From Micavibrio_A sp964539025 (GTDB lineage: Bacteria > Pseudomonadota > Alphaproteobacteria > Micavibrionales > Micavibrionaceae): a stretch of DNA of 64,000 bases. A model generated the notes under the pieces. The model was not told the origin of the DNA. It saw nothing but the letters and a program-made list of their open reading frames with translations, and made no database searches. Below are positions 8,866 through 17,631 of this stretch, in pieces (within the stretch, counting starts at the first letter, position 1; each line of letters opens with the position of its first letter). The DNA is taken from positions 141,802 to 205,801 of the forward strand of contig CAZIFA010000005.1 in assembly GCA_964539025.1 (NCBI GenBank), read 5' to 3'. The translations under genes and the position numbers were made by a program.

Positions 8866-9123
8866 TTATTTCTTCTTCAAATCGTCTTTGTAGTCGCGCA
8901 GGGCGGTGGAAAGCCGTTCGAGATTGCCGATCAATTCGGCCATCAGCGGCTGGATATCGCGGGCATCAGACGGGGGCAGGTTTACCGCCTTTGTGCAGAT
9001 GATCGCGACATCCTTATCGAGGCCGCTTAAATCCGCCATAGTCCCGCCGCGCACCTTCACCTCGGCTTCGAGGATAAAGTCGTTGAGCGTTTCCATCTTG
9101 GTGCGGATTTCTTCAATTTTCAT
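8866..9123 (-). CDS. Small helical protein in the flagellar operon
   Basis: An 85-residue protein of unknown family, rich in Leu, Glu, Asp and Lys and predicted to be almost entirely helical, ending in KDDLKKK. It has no membrane segment or cysteine cluster apart from one Cys. Its size and helical content resemble flagellar chaperones of the FliT/FlgN sort, but no specific motif supports that. It sits between fliO and a 117-residue unknown on the same strand. Confidence 0.6.
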   Translation of the reverse strand: MKIEEIRTKMETLNDFILEAEVKVRGGTMADLSGLDKDVAIICTKAVNLPPSDARDIQPLMAELIGNLERLSTALRDYKDDLKKK

Positions 9124-9137
9124 GTAAGGATGTTTCG

Positions 9138-9491
9138 TTAGATGCAGACGCCGGGGCCACCGATGTTAGGTTCATGCGCGCGCCCTGTGTGTTTGTAATA
9201 TCTGGCTATGCGCCCTTTATCTAGCCCTGTTAGAGGTTTCCAGTCTAATACACCCCAAGGATCGCCTGCGGTACCAAAGACTTTATTCAGTGTGCCGCAA
9301 CGTTTGCAGGATTGTGTGCCAATATGGATTGATGATCCACCTATTTGAGAACGGTATAATTGTTTGTCCCCCACTGGGCCCATGTCGTGGCCCGTTGTCG
9401 CAACACATTTCAAATATTTAGCGACAGGATGCTGCTGCGCCCCATCTACAAAACGTCCCGCCGATTTAATTAATTGTTCAAAAAGCTGCAT
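9138..9491 (-). CDS. Hypothetical protein with CxxC motif
   Basis: A 117-residue protein of unrecognised family. The start at 9491 is chosen because AAGGAG lies six bases before it; an in-frame ATG eight codons upstream lacks a site. It contains a CKRC pair near the middle and a Gly-rich C-terminus ending GGPGVCI. The middle is polar and Gly-rich. It is embedded in a flagellar gene block, but nothing in the sequence ties it to motility. Confidence 0.55.
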   Translation of the reverse strand: MQLFEQLIKSAGRFVDGAQQHPVAKYLKCVATTGHDMGPVGDKQLYRSQIGGSSIHIGTQSCKRCGTLNKVFGTAGDPWGVLDWKPLTGLDKGRIARYYKHTGRAHEPNIGGPGVCI

Positions 9492-9550
9492 ATCAAACTC
9501 CTTTGTTGAGAACACTTAAAGGACCATGCTTTCGCGGGTCATGCAATGGC

Positions 9551-9919
9551 TTATGACTTCTTTTTTTCGGAAGTTTCTTTGAGCACCGCGTCAAAGGGGT
9601 TTGGTTCGCCATTCGCGCGGTAGACGTAATAGAGGATTTCGGCGATGGCCATAAACGCCTCCGATGGTATGGGGGAATCCAGTTCGACCGCTGCCAGCAT
9701 TTCGGCCAAAGGCCCGTCTTCCTTGACCTTTATGTCGTTTTCGAAAGCCAGCTGCAGGATTTTCTCGGCAATTGTCCCCCGGCCTGCCGCGACCACCTGC
9801 GGCACCTTGCGTTCGGCCGTTCTATCCTTGACCGCCACGGCGGTCTGACGCGTCTTTTTCTCTTTTAAATTCAGAGGCTTGAGAGGGTCTTGTGGATCGT
9901 TTTCGGGGTGTTCCGCCAT
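9551..9919 (-). CDS. Stand-alone FlhB C-terminal-domain-like protein
   Basis: About 122 residues. The C-terminal 85 residues match the cytoplasmic domain of FlhB/YscU after the autocleavage site: AAGRGTIAEKILQLAFENDIKV, then PIPSEAFMAIAEILYYVYR. The NPTH cleavage motif and all membrane helices are absent, and the N-terminus is a charged Lys/Pro-rich tail. Such FhlB/YlqH-type proteins occur in flagellar loci and can partly replace the FlhB C-domain in some species. Full-length flhB is also present at 13559. The start at 9919 is favoured by AGGA upstream; an ATG at 9955 has no site. It is divergent from flgB. Confidence 0.75.
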   Translation of the reverse strand: MAEHPENDPQDPLKPLNLKEKKTRQTAVAVKDRTAERKVPQVVAAGRGTIAEKILQLAFENDIKVKEDGPLAEMLAAVELDSPIPSEAFMAIAEILYYVYRANGEPNPFDAVLKETSEKKKS

Positions 9920-9935
9920 TGGCACGGTTCCTGCA
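9920..9935 (+). promoter_or_regulatory. Candidate sigma-54 promoter of flgB
   Basis: TGGCAC-N5-CTGC gives GG and GC separated by ten bases, matching the -24/-12 geometry of sigma-54 promoters with one mismatch in the -12 element. It lies 41 bases before the flgB start. Sigma-54 drives many flagellar genes in alphaproteobacteria. No enhancer site was recognised. Confidence 0.35.
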
Positions 9936-9975
9936 AGGTTCTTGACCGAAAACATTAAAAGGTATGGGAGTACCG

Positions 9976-10386
9976 ATGTCTATACAGAATTTACCCTTGA
10001 TGCGGGCCATGGCCGCCAAGATGGACTATCTGGAAAAACGCCAGGGCGTTATCGCGGACAATATCGCCAACGCCGACACGCCGGGCGTTCAATCTAAAGA
10101 TTTAACAAAAGTGGATTTCGGCAGCGTTTTGAAGAATGTCGGCGGCATCAAGAACGTCGTACTCGAAACCACCAGCGACAAGCATATGCGCGGACCCAAC
10201 GACCTCGCCAACGCCAAGGATAAAAAAGACAGACTGACCTATGAAGTCGCGCCCGACAAAAACGGCGTTATCATCGAAGAGCAGATGGTAAAGGCCAATG
10301 AGACGCAAATGGATTACACGCTGATGACCAGTTTGATGACCAAGACAGCCAACCTCTACAAGACGGCGCTGGGCCGTCAGCAATAG
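9976..10386 (+). CDS. flgB: Flagellar basal-body rod protein FlgB
   Basis: A 136-residue rod protein with the N-terminal flagellar rod motif VIADNIANADTPG and a C-terminal helix ending KTANLYKTALGRQQ, as in FlgB. ATG 9976 is preferred over 9964 because GGGAG lies five bases upstream. It leads the flgB-flgC-fliE-fliQ series. FlgB forms the proximal rod at the inner membrane and is exported by the FliPQR/FlhB gate. Confidence 0.92.
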   Translation: MSIQNLPLMRAMAAKMDYLEKRQGVIADNIANADTPGVQSKDLTKVDFGSVLKNVGGIKNVVLETTSDKHMRGPNDLANAKDKKDRLTYEVAPDKNGVIIEEQMVKANETQMDYTLMTSLMTKTANLYKTALGRQQ

Positions 10387-10403
10387 AGCAGGAGTAGCAG
10401 ACC

Positions 10404-10829
10404 ATGCCTGATGTGCAAAATTCAATGTGGAACACGATGATGATTTCGGCCTATGGGATGAAAGCCCAGGGCGAGCGCACACGCGTGATTTCGGAGAACA
10501 TCGCCAACGCGGGCACGGCGGCTCTCACGCCTGATTCAGAGCCGTACACGCGCAAGGTTATCACCTTCAAGAACGAGATGGACAAGCAGTACAAAACCGA
10601 TCTCGTGAAGGTGAAGGATATCGCGGACGATCGTAAAACCGATTATCAGTTGAAATATATGCCCGATCATCCCGGCGCGAACGCGGAAGGTTATGTGAAA
10701 ATGCCCAACGTCAATATGGTCATCGAACTGACCGATATGCGCGAGGCGCAGCGGTCTTATGAGGCCAATATGGGTATGATGGAGAATTACCGGAATATGT
10801 CGATGCGTACGATAGACATGCTAAGATAA
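10404..10829 (+). CDS. flgC: Flagellar basal-body rod protein FlgC
   Basis: A 141-residue protein with the rod motif RVISENIANAGT near the start and the FlgC C-terminal pattern PNVNMVIELTDMREAQRSYEANM. An AGGAG lies nine bases before the ATG. FlgC is a proximal rod subunit. It is separated from flgB by 17 bases and from fliE by 22, consistent with one transcript. Confidence 0.93.
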   Translation: MPDVQNSMWNTMMISAYGMKAQGERTRVISENIANAGTAALTPDSEPYTRKVITFKNEMDKQYKTDLVKVKDIADDRKTDYQLKYMPDHPGANAEGYVKMPNVNMVIELTDMREAQRSYEANMGMMENYRNMSMRTIDMLR

Positions 10830-10851
10830 CCAGTAGAATCGGAGAGTCGTT

Positions 10852-11169
10852 ATGGTCGATACAATAGCCAATCCAGCCGCCGCCGCAGGTGCCTACGCCA
10901 ATACGGCCAAGATCGGCGTGAATAGCCCGACGGATGTAAAAGCCGCAGGCCAGCCGAGCTTTCTGGAAGTCATGAAAAATTCGATCGTCGATTCCATGAA
11001 CACGTTGAAAGCTGGTGAGCAGACGTCTGCTCGCGCCGTGACCGGCGAAGCGACGCTCCCCGATGTCGTGCAGGCGGTGAATGCGGCGGATTTGACGCTG
11101 TCCACGGTTATTGCTGTGCGTGATAGGCTCATCAACGCCTATCAAGAAATCATGCGGATGCCTATCTAG
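10852..11169 (+). CDS. fliE: Flagellar hook-basal body protein FliE
   Basis: A 105-residue protein whose C-terminal half matches FliE: VVQAVNAADLTLSTVIAVRDRLINAYQEI. FliE joins the MS ring to the rod. GGAGAG lies five bases before the ATG. The N-terminal third is Ala/Asn-rich and disordered-looking, as usual for the family. Confidence 0.92.
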   Translation: MVDTIANPAAAAGAYANTAKIGVNSPTDVKAAGQPSFLEVMKNSIVDSMNTLKAGEQTSARAVTGEATLPDVVQAVNAADLTLSTVIAVRDRLINAYQEIMRMPI

Positions 11170-11346
11170 CATCCATCTTTTACCCGCAGGCGGCGTTATC
11201 CTTCGGTCTCGGCGTGCTCACATACTAAAATGTATGCTCCGCGCGCCTCGCCTTGGTTGCCTTGCCTGCGAATAAAATCTGGACGCTATACCAATAGAGC
11301 CTATTTTGGCTTTTCCCAGAATTATGGGTGGAGTAAGCTATCAGCC
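11170..11346. other. Intergenic segment before fliQ with short hairpin
   Basis: No coding sequence is supported here; an open frame runs into fliQ but has no homology or ribosome site. A small CATAC/GTATG hairpin (11220-11236) sits in a GC-rich stretch that looks like a dispersed repeat. It separates fliE from fliQ. Confidence 0.4.
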
Positions 11347-11613
11347 ATGAACGAAACCGAACTTATCGATATCGCGCGGGAAGCGGTTTGGCTGACGATT
11401 GTCATCAGCACGCCTGCTATGCTTGTCGGCTTGATCGTCGGCGTCGTCATCGCGCTGGTCCAGGCGCTCACGCAGATTCAGGAAATGACTTTGGTGTTCG
11501 TGCCGAAAATCATAGCTATCTTCGCGTCGATTTTCCTGTTGTTTCCCGCGTTCGTATCTGTGATGCAAGGTTTTATGAAAGAGATTGCCGATAAAATTGT
11601 GGGGATTGGATGA
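11347..11613 (+). CDS. fliQ: Flagellar export gate protein FliQ
   Basis: An 88-residue protein with two membrane helices, standard for FliQ, and the signature LIVGVVIALVQALTQIQEMT. ATG 11347 gives the family length; an open frame extends upstream to 11230 through non-conserved sequence. The gene ends overlapping the next start by four bases (ATGATG context), so the DUF4087 gene is translationally coupled to it. Confidence 0.93.
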   Translation: MNETELIDIAREAVWLTIVISTPAMLVGLIVGVVIALVQALTQIQEMTLVFVPKIIAIFASIFLLFPAFVSVMQGFMKEIADKIVGIG

Positions 11614-12002
11614 TGTTAAAATACATTTGTATATGCGCCGCTTTATTAATGTTCACGGCAACGACCGCAGTGGCGGGAGTAATAGAAGAGCGTTGCGGCT
11701 GGTTAAACAATCCAACGCCGGGCAATGTTTGGTTGTATGACCGGGCGGGGGAATGGCTTCTTTCCGTGCAAGGCGGCTATAGTGCGGACGTTATCGCTTG
11801 GCCGGAATTCGATGCTGACGATGAAACGCAATATGTTCGCACAGGACATGCTTCTTACGGATATGGTTGCGCCTGCCTTACCGGCCAGATCGACAAAGAG
11901 AAAAAGCGTTTTGAAAGCGTGACGGAGGCGGAGGTTTTTCCTCTTTCCAGATGCCGCGCCACCAGATTGATTAGAGGATTTGAGGAAGAAGCGATCAGAT
12001 AA
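11610..12002 (+). CDS. Exported DUF4087-like protein
   Basis: A 130-residue protein with a signal peptide (cleavage near AVA-GV) and the DUF4087 pattern ERCGWLNNPTPGNVWLYDRAGEW followed by YGYGCACL. The cysteines in these motifs probably form disulfides in the periplasm. Function is unknown. It is coupled to fliQ and overlaps the convergent transporter gene by eight bases, so it looks like an insertion between fliQ and fliR. Confidence 0.75.
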   Translation: MMLKYICICAALLMFTATTAVAGVIEERCGWLNNPTPGNVWLYDRAGEWLLSVQGGYSADVIAWPEFDADDETQYVRTGHASYGYGCACLTGQIDKEKKRFESVTEAEVFPLSRCRATRLIRGFEEEAIR

Positions 12003-12687
12003 ACGAAATCTTCTGATTGTCGAAGTGATCGATTCCTTCGCGTTTTTTTACCCATTTGGTGATCGTCACCGACAAGGGCAAGGCCAGCGTTTCGTACAGT
12101 ACTTTGAATACCCACGCTATCAGCATCATTTTAAGCAATTCAAGGCCGGGCATCAGGCCCACAAACGCCACCGTACAAAATACGACAGTGTCAACGAATT
12201 GCCCGATAATTGTGGAGCCGATAAAACGCACAGACATGTGCTTGCCGTGCTGGATAAGTTTCATTTTGGCCAAGACGAAACTGTTGGTCAGTTCGCCCAT
12301 GAGCCATGCGAGGCAGCCTGCGAGAGCCATGCGCCATGATGTGCTGAAGATGGTTTCATACGCGCTCTGGTTTTGCCAGAAGCCCGCGGGTGGTAAGTGG
12401 ATGCCGAGTGTCAGGAAGAGGGCGTAGAGAATAGTGCAGGCGAGCACAGTCCAGATGATTTGTCTGGCGCGGTTGAAGCCGTAGATTTCCGTCATCAGGT
12501 CGGCCAGGATCGTGCAAAGCGGGAAGATGATAATGCCGGCCGGTAAGATAAAGCCTGCCAAGTCTATGATCTTGGTGTTCACCGCGTTGGTGATGATGTA
12601 AAGCGCGCAGAACGACCCCGCGACGATGCCGAAATATTTCGGGTTCCAGTCGGAATCCGTGTTCGAGATTTTGAGCGTCTCTGACAT
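11995..12687 (-). CDS. yhhQ: Queuosine precursor transporter (YhhQ/VUT family)
   Basis: A 230-residue protein with about six membrane helices and the family segments NPKYFGIVAGSFCALYIITN, FPLCTILADLMTEIYGFNRA and the helix with STIIGQFVDTVVF. YhhQ imports queuosine precursors such as preQ1 or queuine. It is transcribed against the flagellar genes and separates fliQ from fliR. No queuosine biosynthesis gene is seen nearby. Confidence 0.85.
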   Translation of the reverse strand: MSETLKISNTDSDWNPKYFGIVAGSFCALYIITNAVNTKIIDLAGFILPAGIIIFPLCTILADLMTEIYGFNRARQIIWTVLACTILYALFLTLGIHLPPAGFWQNQSAYETIFSTSWRMALAGCLAWLMGELTNSFVLAKMKLIQHGKHMSVRFIGSTIIGQFVDTVVFCTVAFVGLMPGLELLKMMLIAWVFKVLYETLALPLSVTITKWVKKREGIDHFDNQKISFI

Positions 12688-12778
12688 TCCCCGAAATTAC
12701 CCCAACATTTTCTGTAATGCCATGTAAAATTATAAGATATATCTGGTCATTCACAGCATATCCGGCAAAAATAGGCCC

Positions 12779-13558
12779 ATGTCCATTTTGGAAGACTTTC
12801 TGACCACGGGCGTGTTTGCCTTTATGATCATCTTCGTGCGGTTCGGCACGGCGATGATGATCATGCCCGGCATCGGCGATTCTTTCGTGCCCAACAATAT
12901 CCGCCTGTATATCGCGCTGGGGTTATCTTTGGTGATGGCACCCGTTATACAGCCTTATGTGCCAAAACCCATTCCGGCGTTCGGCGTGTTGCTGCCTTTG
13001 CTGGTGATCGAATTCATCACGGGGCTGTTCATCGGCACCATCGCGCGGGTTTTGATGATGGCGATGGACACGGCGGGGATGCTCATATCACTTTCATCCG
13101 GTATTTCGAACGCGCAGGTTTTTAACCCTTCCTTGGCGGTGCAGGGCTCCGTGTTCGGCGCGTTTTTATCGGTGACGGGCGTGACATTGTTGTTCGTTAC
13201 CAACTTGCATCATTTGCTCATCCATGGGTTGGTCGAAAGTTACAAAATGTTTCCTATCGGTGGCGTGCCGGACACGGGCAGTATGGCCGAATTGATGGCG
13301 CGCGCCGTGTCGGCGAGCTTTATGACCGGGTTCCAGATTGCGATTCCGTTTGTCATCATATCCATCGTTTTATATGCCGGGATGGGCGTGCTATCGCGCC
13401 TGATGCCGCAATTGCAGATTTTCATGATCGCCATACCGCTCCAGATCATGCTGGCACTGGTAACGCTGGCGATCGTTCTATCGGGCATTATGCTGTTCTT
13501 CATCACGAATTTTGAAAACGGCATGGTCTATTTCCTTGAACAAGGAGAGGGGAAATAG
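12779..13558 (+). CDS. fliR: Flagellar export gate protein FliR
   Basis: A 259-residue, six-helix membrane protein. It shows FliR features: RFGTAMMIMPGIGDSFVPN near the start, GLFIGTIARVLMMAMDTAGM and NAQVFNPSL in the centre, and a C-terminal hydrophobic pair. It abuts flhB with no spacer (TAG then ATG), the usual fliR-flhB arrangement. Confidence 0.93.
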   Translation: MSILEDFLTTGVFAFMIIFVRFGTAMMIMPGIGDSFVPNNIRLYIALGLSLVMAPVIQPYVPKPIPAFGVLLPLLVIEFITGLFIGTIARVLMMAMDTAGMLISLSSGISNAQVFNPSLAVQGSVFGAFLSVTGVTLLFVTNLHHLLIHGLVESYKMFPIGGVPDTGSMAELMARAVSASFMTGFQIAIPFVIISIVLYAGMGVLSRLMPQLQIFMIAIPLQIMLALVTLAIVLSGIMLFFITNFENGMVYFLEQGEGK

Positions 13559-14632
13559 ATGAGCGACGAAGACCAGGACGATTCCTCGAAGACAGAAGAC
13601 CCCACGCCCAAAAAGTTGGAAGAGGCGCGAAAGAAGGGGCAGGTGCCGATCTCCCGCGAGATCAACAACTGGGTGATGCTCACGGCGGGGACTTTGGTAG
13701 TTCTCGCGATGGGGCCGGGGATGATGGAGGACTTAACAAGCCTGCTCAGAACCTATATCGGGCAGTCCCACACATTCCCGGAAATGCCGGGCGGGATGCA
13801 GTTCGCAGTGACCGAAGGATTGCTTGAAGTGCTCAAGATCATCGCGCTGCCGCTGATATTTTTGGTCGCGGCGGCATTTGTCGGCCCGTTTATTCAGGTG
13901 GGGCCGCTCTTCGCGCCGGAAATTATCCAGATGGATATCAGCAAGATTTCGCCATCTAAAGGCATGGCGCGGTTGTTTTCGATGAAATCCATCATGGAAT
14001 TTATCAAAGGCATTTTGAAGATCGCCGTCGTTACCATCGTCGGGCTTATCATTCTCAAACCCTATTTCGGGACGATGGAGCATATGGTGGGGCTACCCGT
14101 TCCGACGGCGATGGATGAAACGAAAGTGCTTATCATGCAGCTTCTGATCGGTATTCTCGTCGTGCTGTTCATTATCGCGGTGATGGATCTTTTGTACCAG
14201 CGGCATGAGCATATGCAAAAGATGCGCATGACCAAGCAGGAACTCAAAGACGAATACCGCCAGTCGGAAGGCGATCCGATGGTCAAGGCCAAGTTACGCC
14301 AGCTCCGTCAGCAAAAAGCGCAGCAGAGGATGATGCAGAACGTCCCCACCGCCGACGTCGTCATCACCAACCCGACGCATTATTCGGTCGCGTTAAAATA
14401 CGACCCGGACAAGGACGATGCGCCGCTGCTCGTCGCCAAGGGGGTGAACGAGGTTGCTATGCGTATCCGGGAATTGGCGCGAGAGCATAATATTACGATC
14501 CTGCCCAATCCGCCTCTGGCGCGGGTGTTGTTTGAAACCGTTGAGGTGGACGAGGCCGTACCGCACGAGCATTACAAAGCCGTCGCCGAGATTATTTCAT
14601 ATGTGTTTAGGCTTAAAGGGAAGTTGAAGTAG
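13559..14632 (+). CDS. flhB: Flagellar export switch protein FlhB
   Basis: A 357-residue protein with an N-terminal charged motif (SSKTEDPTPKKLEEARKKGQ), four membrane helices and the autocleaving cytoplasmic domain. The cleavage motif N271-P-T-H is intact. FlhB switches the export apparatus from rod/hook to filament substrates after cleavage. A separate FlhB C-domain homologue is encoded at 9551. Confidence 0.95.
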   Translation: MSDEDQDDSSKTEDPTPKKLEEARKKGQVPISREINNWVMLTAGTLVVLAMGPGMMEDLTSLLRTYIGQSHTFPEMPGGMQFAVTEGLLEVLKIIALPLIFLVAAAFVGPFIQVGPLFAPEIIQMDISKISPSKGMARLFSMKSIMEFIKGILKIAVVTIVGLIILKPYFGTMEHMVGLPVPTAMDETKVLIMQLLIGILVVLFIIAVMDLLYQRHEHMQKMRMTKQELKDEYRQSEGDPMVKAKLRQLRQQKAQQRMMQNVPTADVVITNPTHYSVALKYDPDKDDAPLLVAKGVNEVAMRIRELAREHNITILPNPPLARVLFETVEVDEAVPHEHYKAVAEIISYVFRLKGKLK

Positions 14633-14640
14633 CGCTCTCT

Positions 14641-14733
14641 TTGTCATCCTCCGGCTTGACCGGAGGATCCAGAGCCATTTGCACCATTGTATGGATCCCC
14701 CGATCAAGTCGGGGGATGACATTGGAGAGGGTC
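14641..14733. repeat. GTCATCC/GGATGAC palindromic repeat
   Basis: Starts TTGTCATCCTCCGG and closes GGGGGATGACA, with nested hairpins inside (TCCGGCTTGACCGGA; CCCCCGATCAAGTCGGGGG). A further GGGGGATGACATTG copy of the right end follows. It fills the flhB-cckA gap. Confidence 0.8.
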
Positions 14734-14841
14734 GGGGGATGACATTGTGGGGTGGAGCGTTAGCGGATAAGGGGATTTTAAGGCTTCTGGCACGTTATCT
14801 TCTAGTCAAGATATTGAAAATTCTGGTATTATTCGCTCGTC

Positions 14842-17334
14842 ATGAGCCTCGACCATTCCGAATTCATCGCCCGTCATACGCCCGGCCGCAAAGACCCCGA
14901 AGCCGGACGGATTCGCATGCGCCGGATCATGCTTTCGATCCTGTTCCTGATGATCTATGTGGTGGGATGCATCTTGCTGGCCCTCGTGCTGGATATTGAA
15001 GAGACGACGATGATAGCGGCGGGCTTGACTTTCGTGGTCGCAGCGGTAGCTGCGTTCGTGGCGCAGCGGTTTTTACACAATTACAGCACGCAGGAAAAAG
15101 AACGACTTTTGCTCCAACAGGTTATCGAGGGCAGCCGCGGCGCGCGCCTTATCACCGATGGTACGGATCACCCGGTTTTCACCAACCAGAAATTCGATGA
15201 GTTATGCGAGGAACAGGGCACGCCGGGGCTTGAGGCGCTCGCCAAACTGTTTTCCGACAACAAGGAAGCCTATAATCATTTTCGCAATCTGGCCGAGCAG
15301 GCGCAAAAGGGATTGCCTGACTTAATCGAACTTAAATCCGTGCAGGTCGATCGCGAGCGGTGGTTCATAGTTTCCGCACAACCTGTCGCGGGGTGGGCGG
15401 GTTACGTTCACTGGCGCGTCGATGATGTAACGCATCAGCGTGAGATTGAGCGCACCATCCGCGAAGAGCGCGAGAAGCTGATCGATTTCACCGACAATTC
15501 ACCGGTCGGGTTTTTTTCCATCGATGAGGCCGGGCATTTCGTGTTTGCCAACGCGACGCTGGCCAGATGGCTGGGCGAGGATTTGCAAAACCTGCTCGCG
15601 GGCGGATCGTTGCATTCCTATATGGAGAATCCGCCGAACACTAAGGCGCCGTTCGATATCACCGAAAAAGGCGGCACGCGGCAGGTAGCCGAAATCGTGA
15701 TGAAAGGCGTGGGCGGACGCACGTTCCTAGCATCCGTCAACCAGACCGTTGTGTTCGAAGATGACGGGCGCGTGCGCACCCGCGGCGTTATGCACGATTT
15801 AACGTCTGAGCGCGAAATGCGCCAGGCGTTGCAGGCATCCGAAGATAGGTTCGAGAAATTCTTCGAAGAGGCGCCGCTCGGAATCGCGCTGGTCGATGCC
15901 AAAGGTGTTTTGCAAGATTGCAACGCGGAGCTGGCCCGCATGCTCGGCAGTGGCACGGATATGCTGGAAGGCAAGAACCTCAAGAGCATTCTGGGCGATG
16001 ACAACAGGGACAAGGCATTGTCTGCGCTCGCGCAGATCGGGCAGGGCGAGCAGTTGCCCGAGCCTATAGAGTTAACGCTCAAAGGCAAGAAGAGCGTTTC
16101 GGTGCAGATGCATGCGCGGCGCATCAAGGACAGCGAAAACATCGTTCTGCACTTTATCGACCTGACCGAACAAAAACGGCTCGAAGCGCAGTTTGTGCAA
16201 AGCCAAAAGATGCAGGCTATCGGCCAACTCGCGGGCGGCGTCGCGCACGACTTCAACAATCTGCTCACCGCCATCATAGGTTTCTGTGATCTTCTTTTGC
16301 TTCGTCACAAGGCGGGCGATCCGTCTTTCGGCGATATTATGCAGATCAAGCAAAATTCCAACCGCGCCGCGAACCTCGTCCGCCAATTGCTCGCTTTCTC
16401 ACGCCAGCAGACATTACGTCCGCAGGTGCAGGACGTTACCGACATTCTGACGGAAGTTTCGCATCTTTTGCGCCGTCTCATCGGCGCGAATATCGAACTC
16501 GATCTCAATCATGGTTTGGATTTGGGGTTAGTCAAAGTCGATGTCGGGCAGATGGAACAGGTGCTGATCAATCTTGCCGTCAACGCACGCGACGCGATGG
16601 AGCAGGGCGGCAGGTTATCGATTTCCACGCGCAGACATGTCAATAGCGAACTTCAGAAATGCTGTGATGATGAAATGCCGCCGGGGCAGTGGGTTGCGAT
16701 CGAGGTTAAGGATACGGGATGCGGCATCAGCCCGGAAAATATGAGTCGTATTTTAGAACCGTTCTTTACGACGAAAGATGTGGGGCAGGGGACGGGGCTC
16801 GGCCTTGCGACCGTGTACGGTATCATCCGCCAGACGGGCGGGTATTTATCGATCGATTCCACCGTTGGCATTGGCACTTCGTTCACGATTTATCTGCCGC
16901 GCCTATCAGCAAGTGAAGCGAAAATTCAGGCCGAAGCGCCGAAGGTGGAAGAATCCGCGGGCGATCTCACCGGCACGGCGCGCATTCTTCTGGTCGAAGA
17001 CGAAGACGCGGTACGCACTTTCTCGACCCGCGCGCTCACCAACAAGGGCTATGAAGTGCTCGGCGCGGAAAGCGGCGAAGCGGCGCTGACCTTGCTGGAA
17101 TCCGAAGATATTAAAAACATCGATCTTCTGATCACCGATGTGATGATGCCGGGGATGGACGGGCCGACGATGGCGAGCAAAATTCGCACGATGAGCCCGG
17201 ACCTCAAAATCATCTTTATTTCCGGTTACACCGAAGATCGCCTCAAAGACCATATGGGCAAAAACATCTTCTTCTTGCCCAAGCCCTTTACGCTCAAGCA
17301 ACTCGCCGAAAAAGTCAAAGAGGCGTTGGGTTAG
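14842..17334 (+). CDS. cckA: Cell-cycle hybrid histidine kinase CckA
   Basis: An 830-residue protein: two membrane helices (about 30-75), PAS-like domains (about 105-190, 210-320 and 335-450), HisKA with phosphoacceptor H469 (GGVAHDFNNLLTAIIGF), an HATPase with N-box NLAVNARDAM and G-boxes DTGCGI and GTGLGLATVYG, and a C-terminal receiver with D766 (LLITDVMMPG). This order and the H-box match CckA, which via ChpT phosphorylates CtrA in alphaproteobacteria. ChpT and CtrA are not in the window. Its place after flhB suggests a motility/cell-cycle link. Another PAS hybrid kinase is possible but less likely. Confidence 0.88.
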   Translation: MSLDHSEFIARHTPGRKDPEAGRIRMRRIMLSILFLMIYVVGCILLALVLDIEETTMIAAGLTFVVAAVAAFVAQRFLHNYSTQEKERLLLQQVIEGSRGARLITDGTDHPVFTNQKFDELCEEQGTPGLEALAKLFSDNKEAYNHFRNLAEQAQKGLPDLIELKSVQVDRERWFIVSAQPVAGWAGYVHWRVDDVTHQREIERTIREEREKLIDFTDNSPVGFFSIDEAGHFVFANATLARWLGEDLQNLLAGGSLHSYMENPPNTKAPFDITEKGGTRQVAEIVMKGVGGRTFLASVNQTVVFEDDGRVRTRGVMHDLTSEREMRQALQASEDRFEKFFEEAPLGIALVDAKGVLQDCNAELARMLGSGTDMLEGKNLKSILGDDNRDKALSALAQIGQGEQLPEPIELTLKGKKSVSVQMHARRIKDSENIVLHFIDLTEQKRLEAQFVQSQKMQAIGQLAGGVAHDFNNLLTAIIGFCDLLLLRHKAGDPSFGDIMQIKQNSNRAANLVRQLLAFSRQQTLRPQVQDVTDILTEVSHLLRRLIGANIELDLNHGLDLGLVKVDVGQMEQVLINLAVNARDAMEQGGRLSISTRRHVNSELQKCCDDEMPPGQWVAIEVKDTGCGISPENMSRILEPFFTTKDVGQGTGLGLATVYGIIRQTGGYLSIDSTVGIGTSFTIYLPRLSASEAKIQAEAPKVEESAGDLTGTARILLVEDEDAVRTFSTRALTNKGYEVLGAESGEAALTLLESEDIKNIDLLITDVMMPGMDGPTMASKIRTMSPDLKIIFISGYTEDRLKDHMGKNIFFLPKPFTLKQLAEKVKEALG

Positions 17335-17344
17335 GTCGGCCTAC

Positions 17345-17611
17345 CTACCCCATATTCACATAGGGGTGATCGATGTCGTCTTTGAGGTCATAGACGGGAG
17401 GGACGCTTTCGATTCTTTTTAGATAGTTTTGAAGGTAGCGGCTTGTGTCATTTCCCCGCACACTGAGCGGTATGAACAGATCGGCGGCGCGTTGAAATTC
17501 CTGCGCCAGATAGCCCACATGAGGACTGATCACATACGTATATATACCGAAGCCGACTGCCGTGCACGCCGCAAATTCCATCAGTTTCCCCATTCTTAAT
17601 GCGCTTTTCAT
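17345..17611 (-). CDS. Small hypothetical membrane-anchored protein
   Basis: An 88-residue protein with a hydrophobic segment near the N-terminus (about residues 10-30, FAACTAVGFGIYTYVISP) and a soluble tail with several aromatic residues. No family was recognised. It converges on cckA with a ten-base gap and lies 20 bases after the 247-residue gene on the same strand, so the two may be cotranscribed. Confidence 0.5.
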   Translation of the reverse strand: MKSALRMGKLMEFAACTAVGFGIYTYVISPHVGYLAQEFQRAADLFIPLSVRGNDTSRYLQNYLKRIESVPPVYDLKDDIDHPYVNMG

Positions 17612-17631
17612 GAGGTTTTTTTATTTCACCC

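Noticed and set aside
14679..14999. 106-codon plus-strand frame before cckA
   Set aside because: Starts inside a palindromic repeat and overlaps cckA in another frame.
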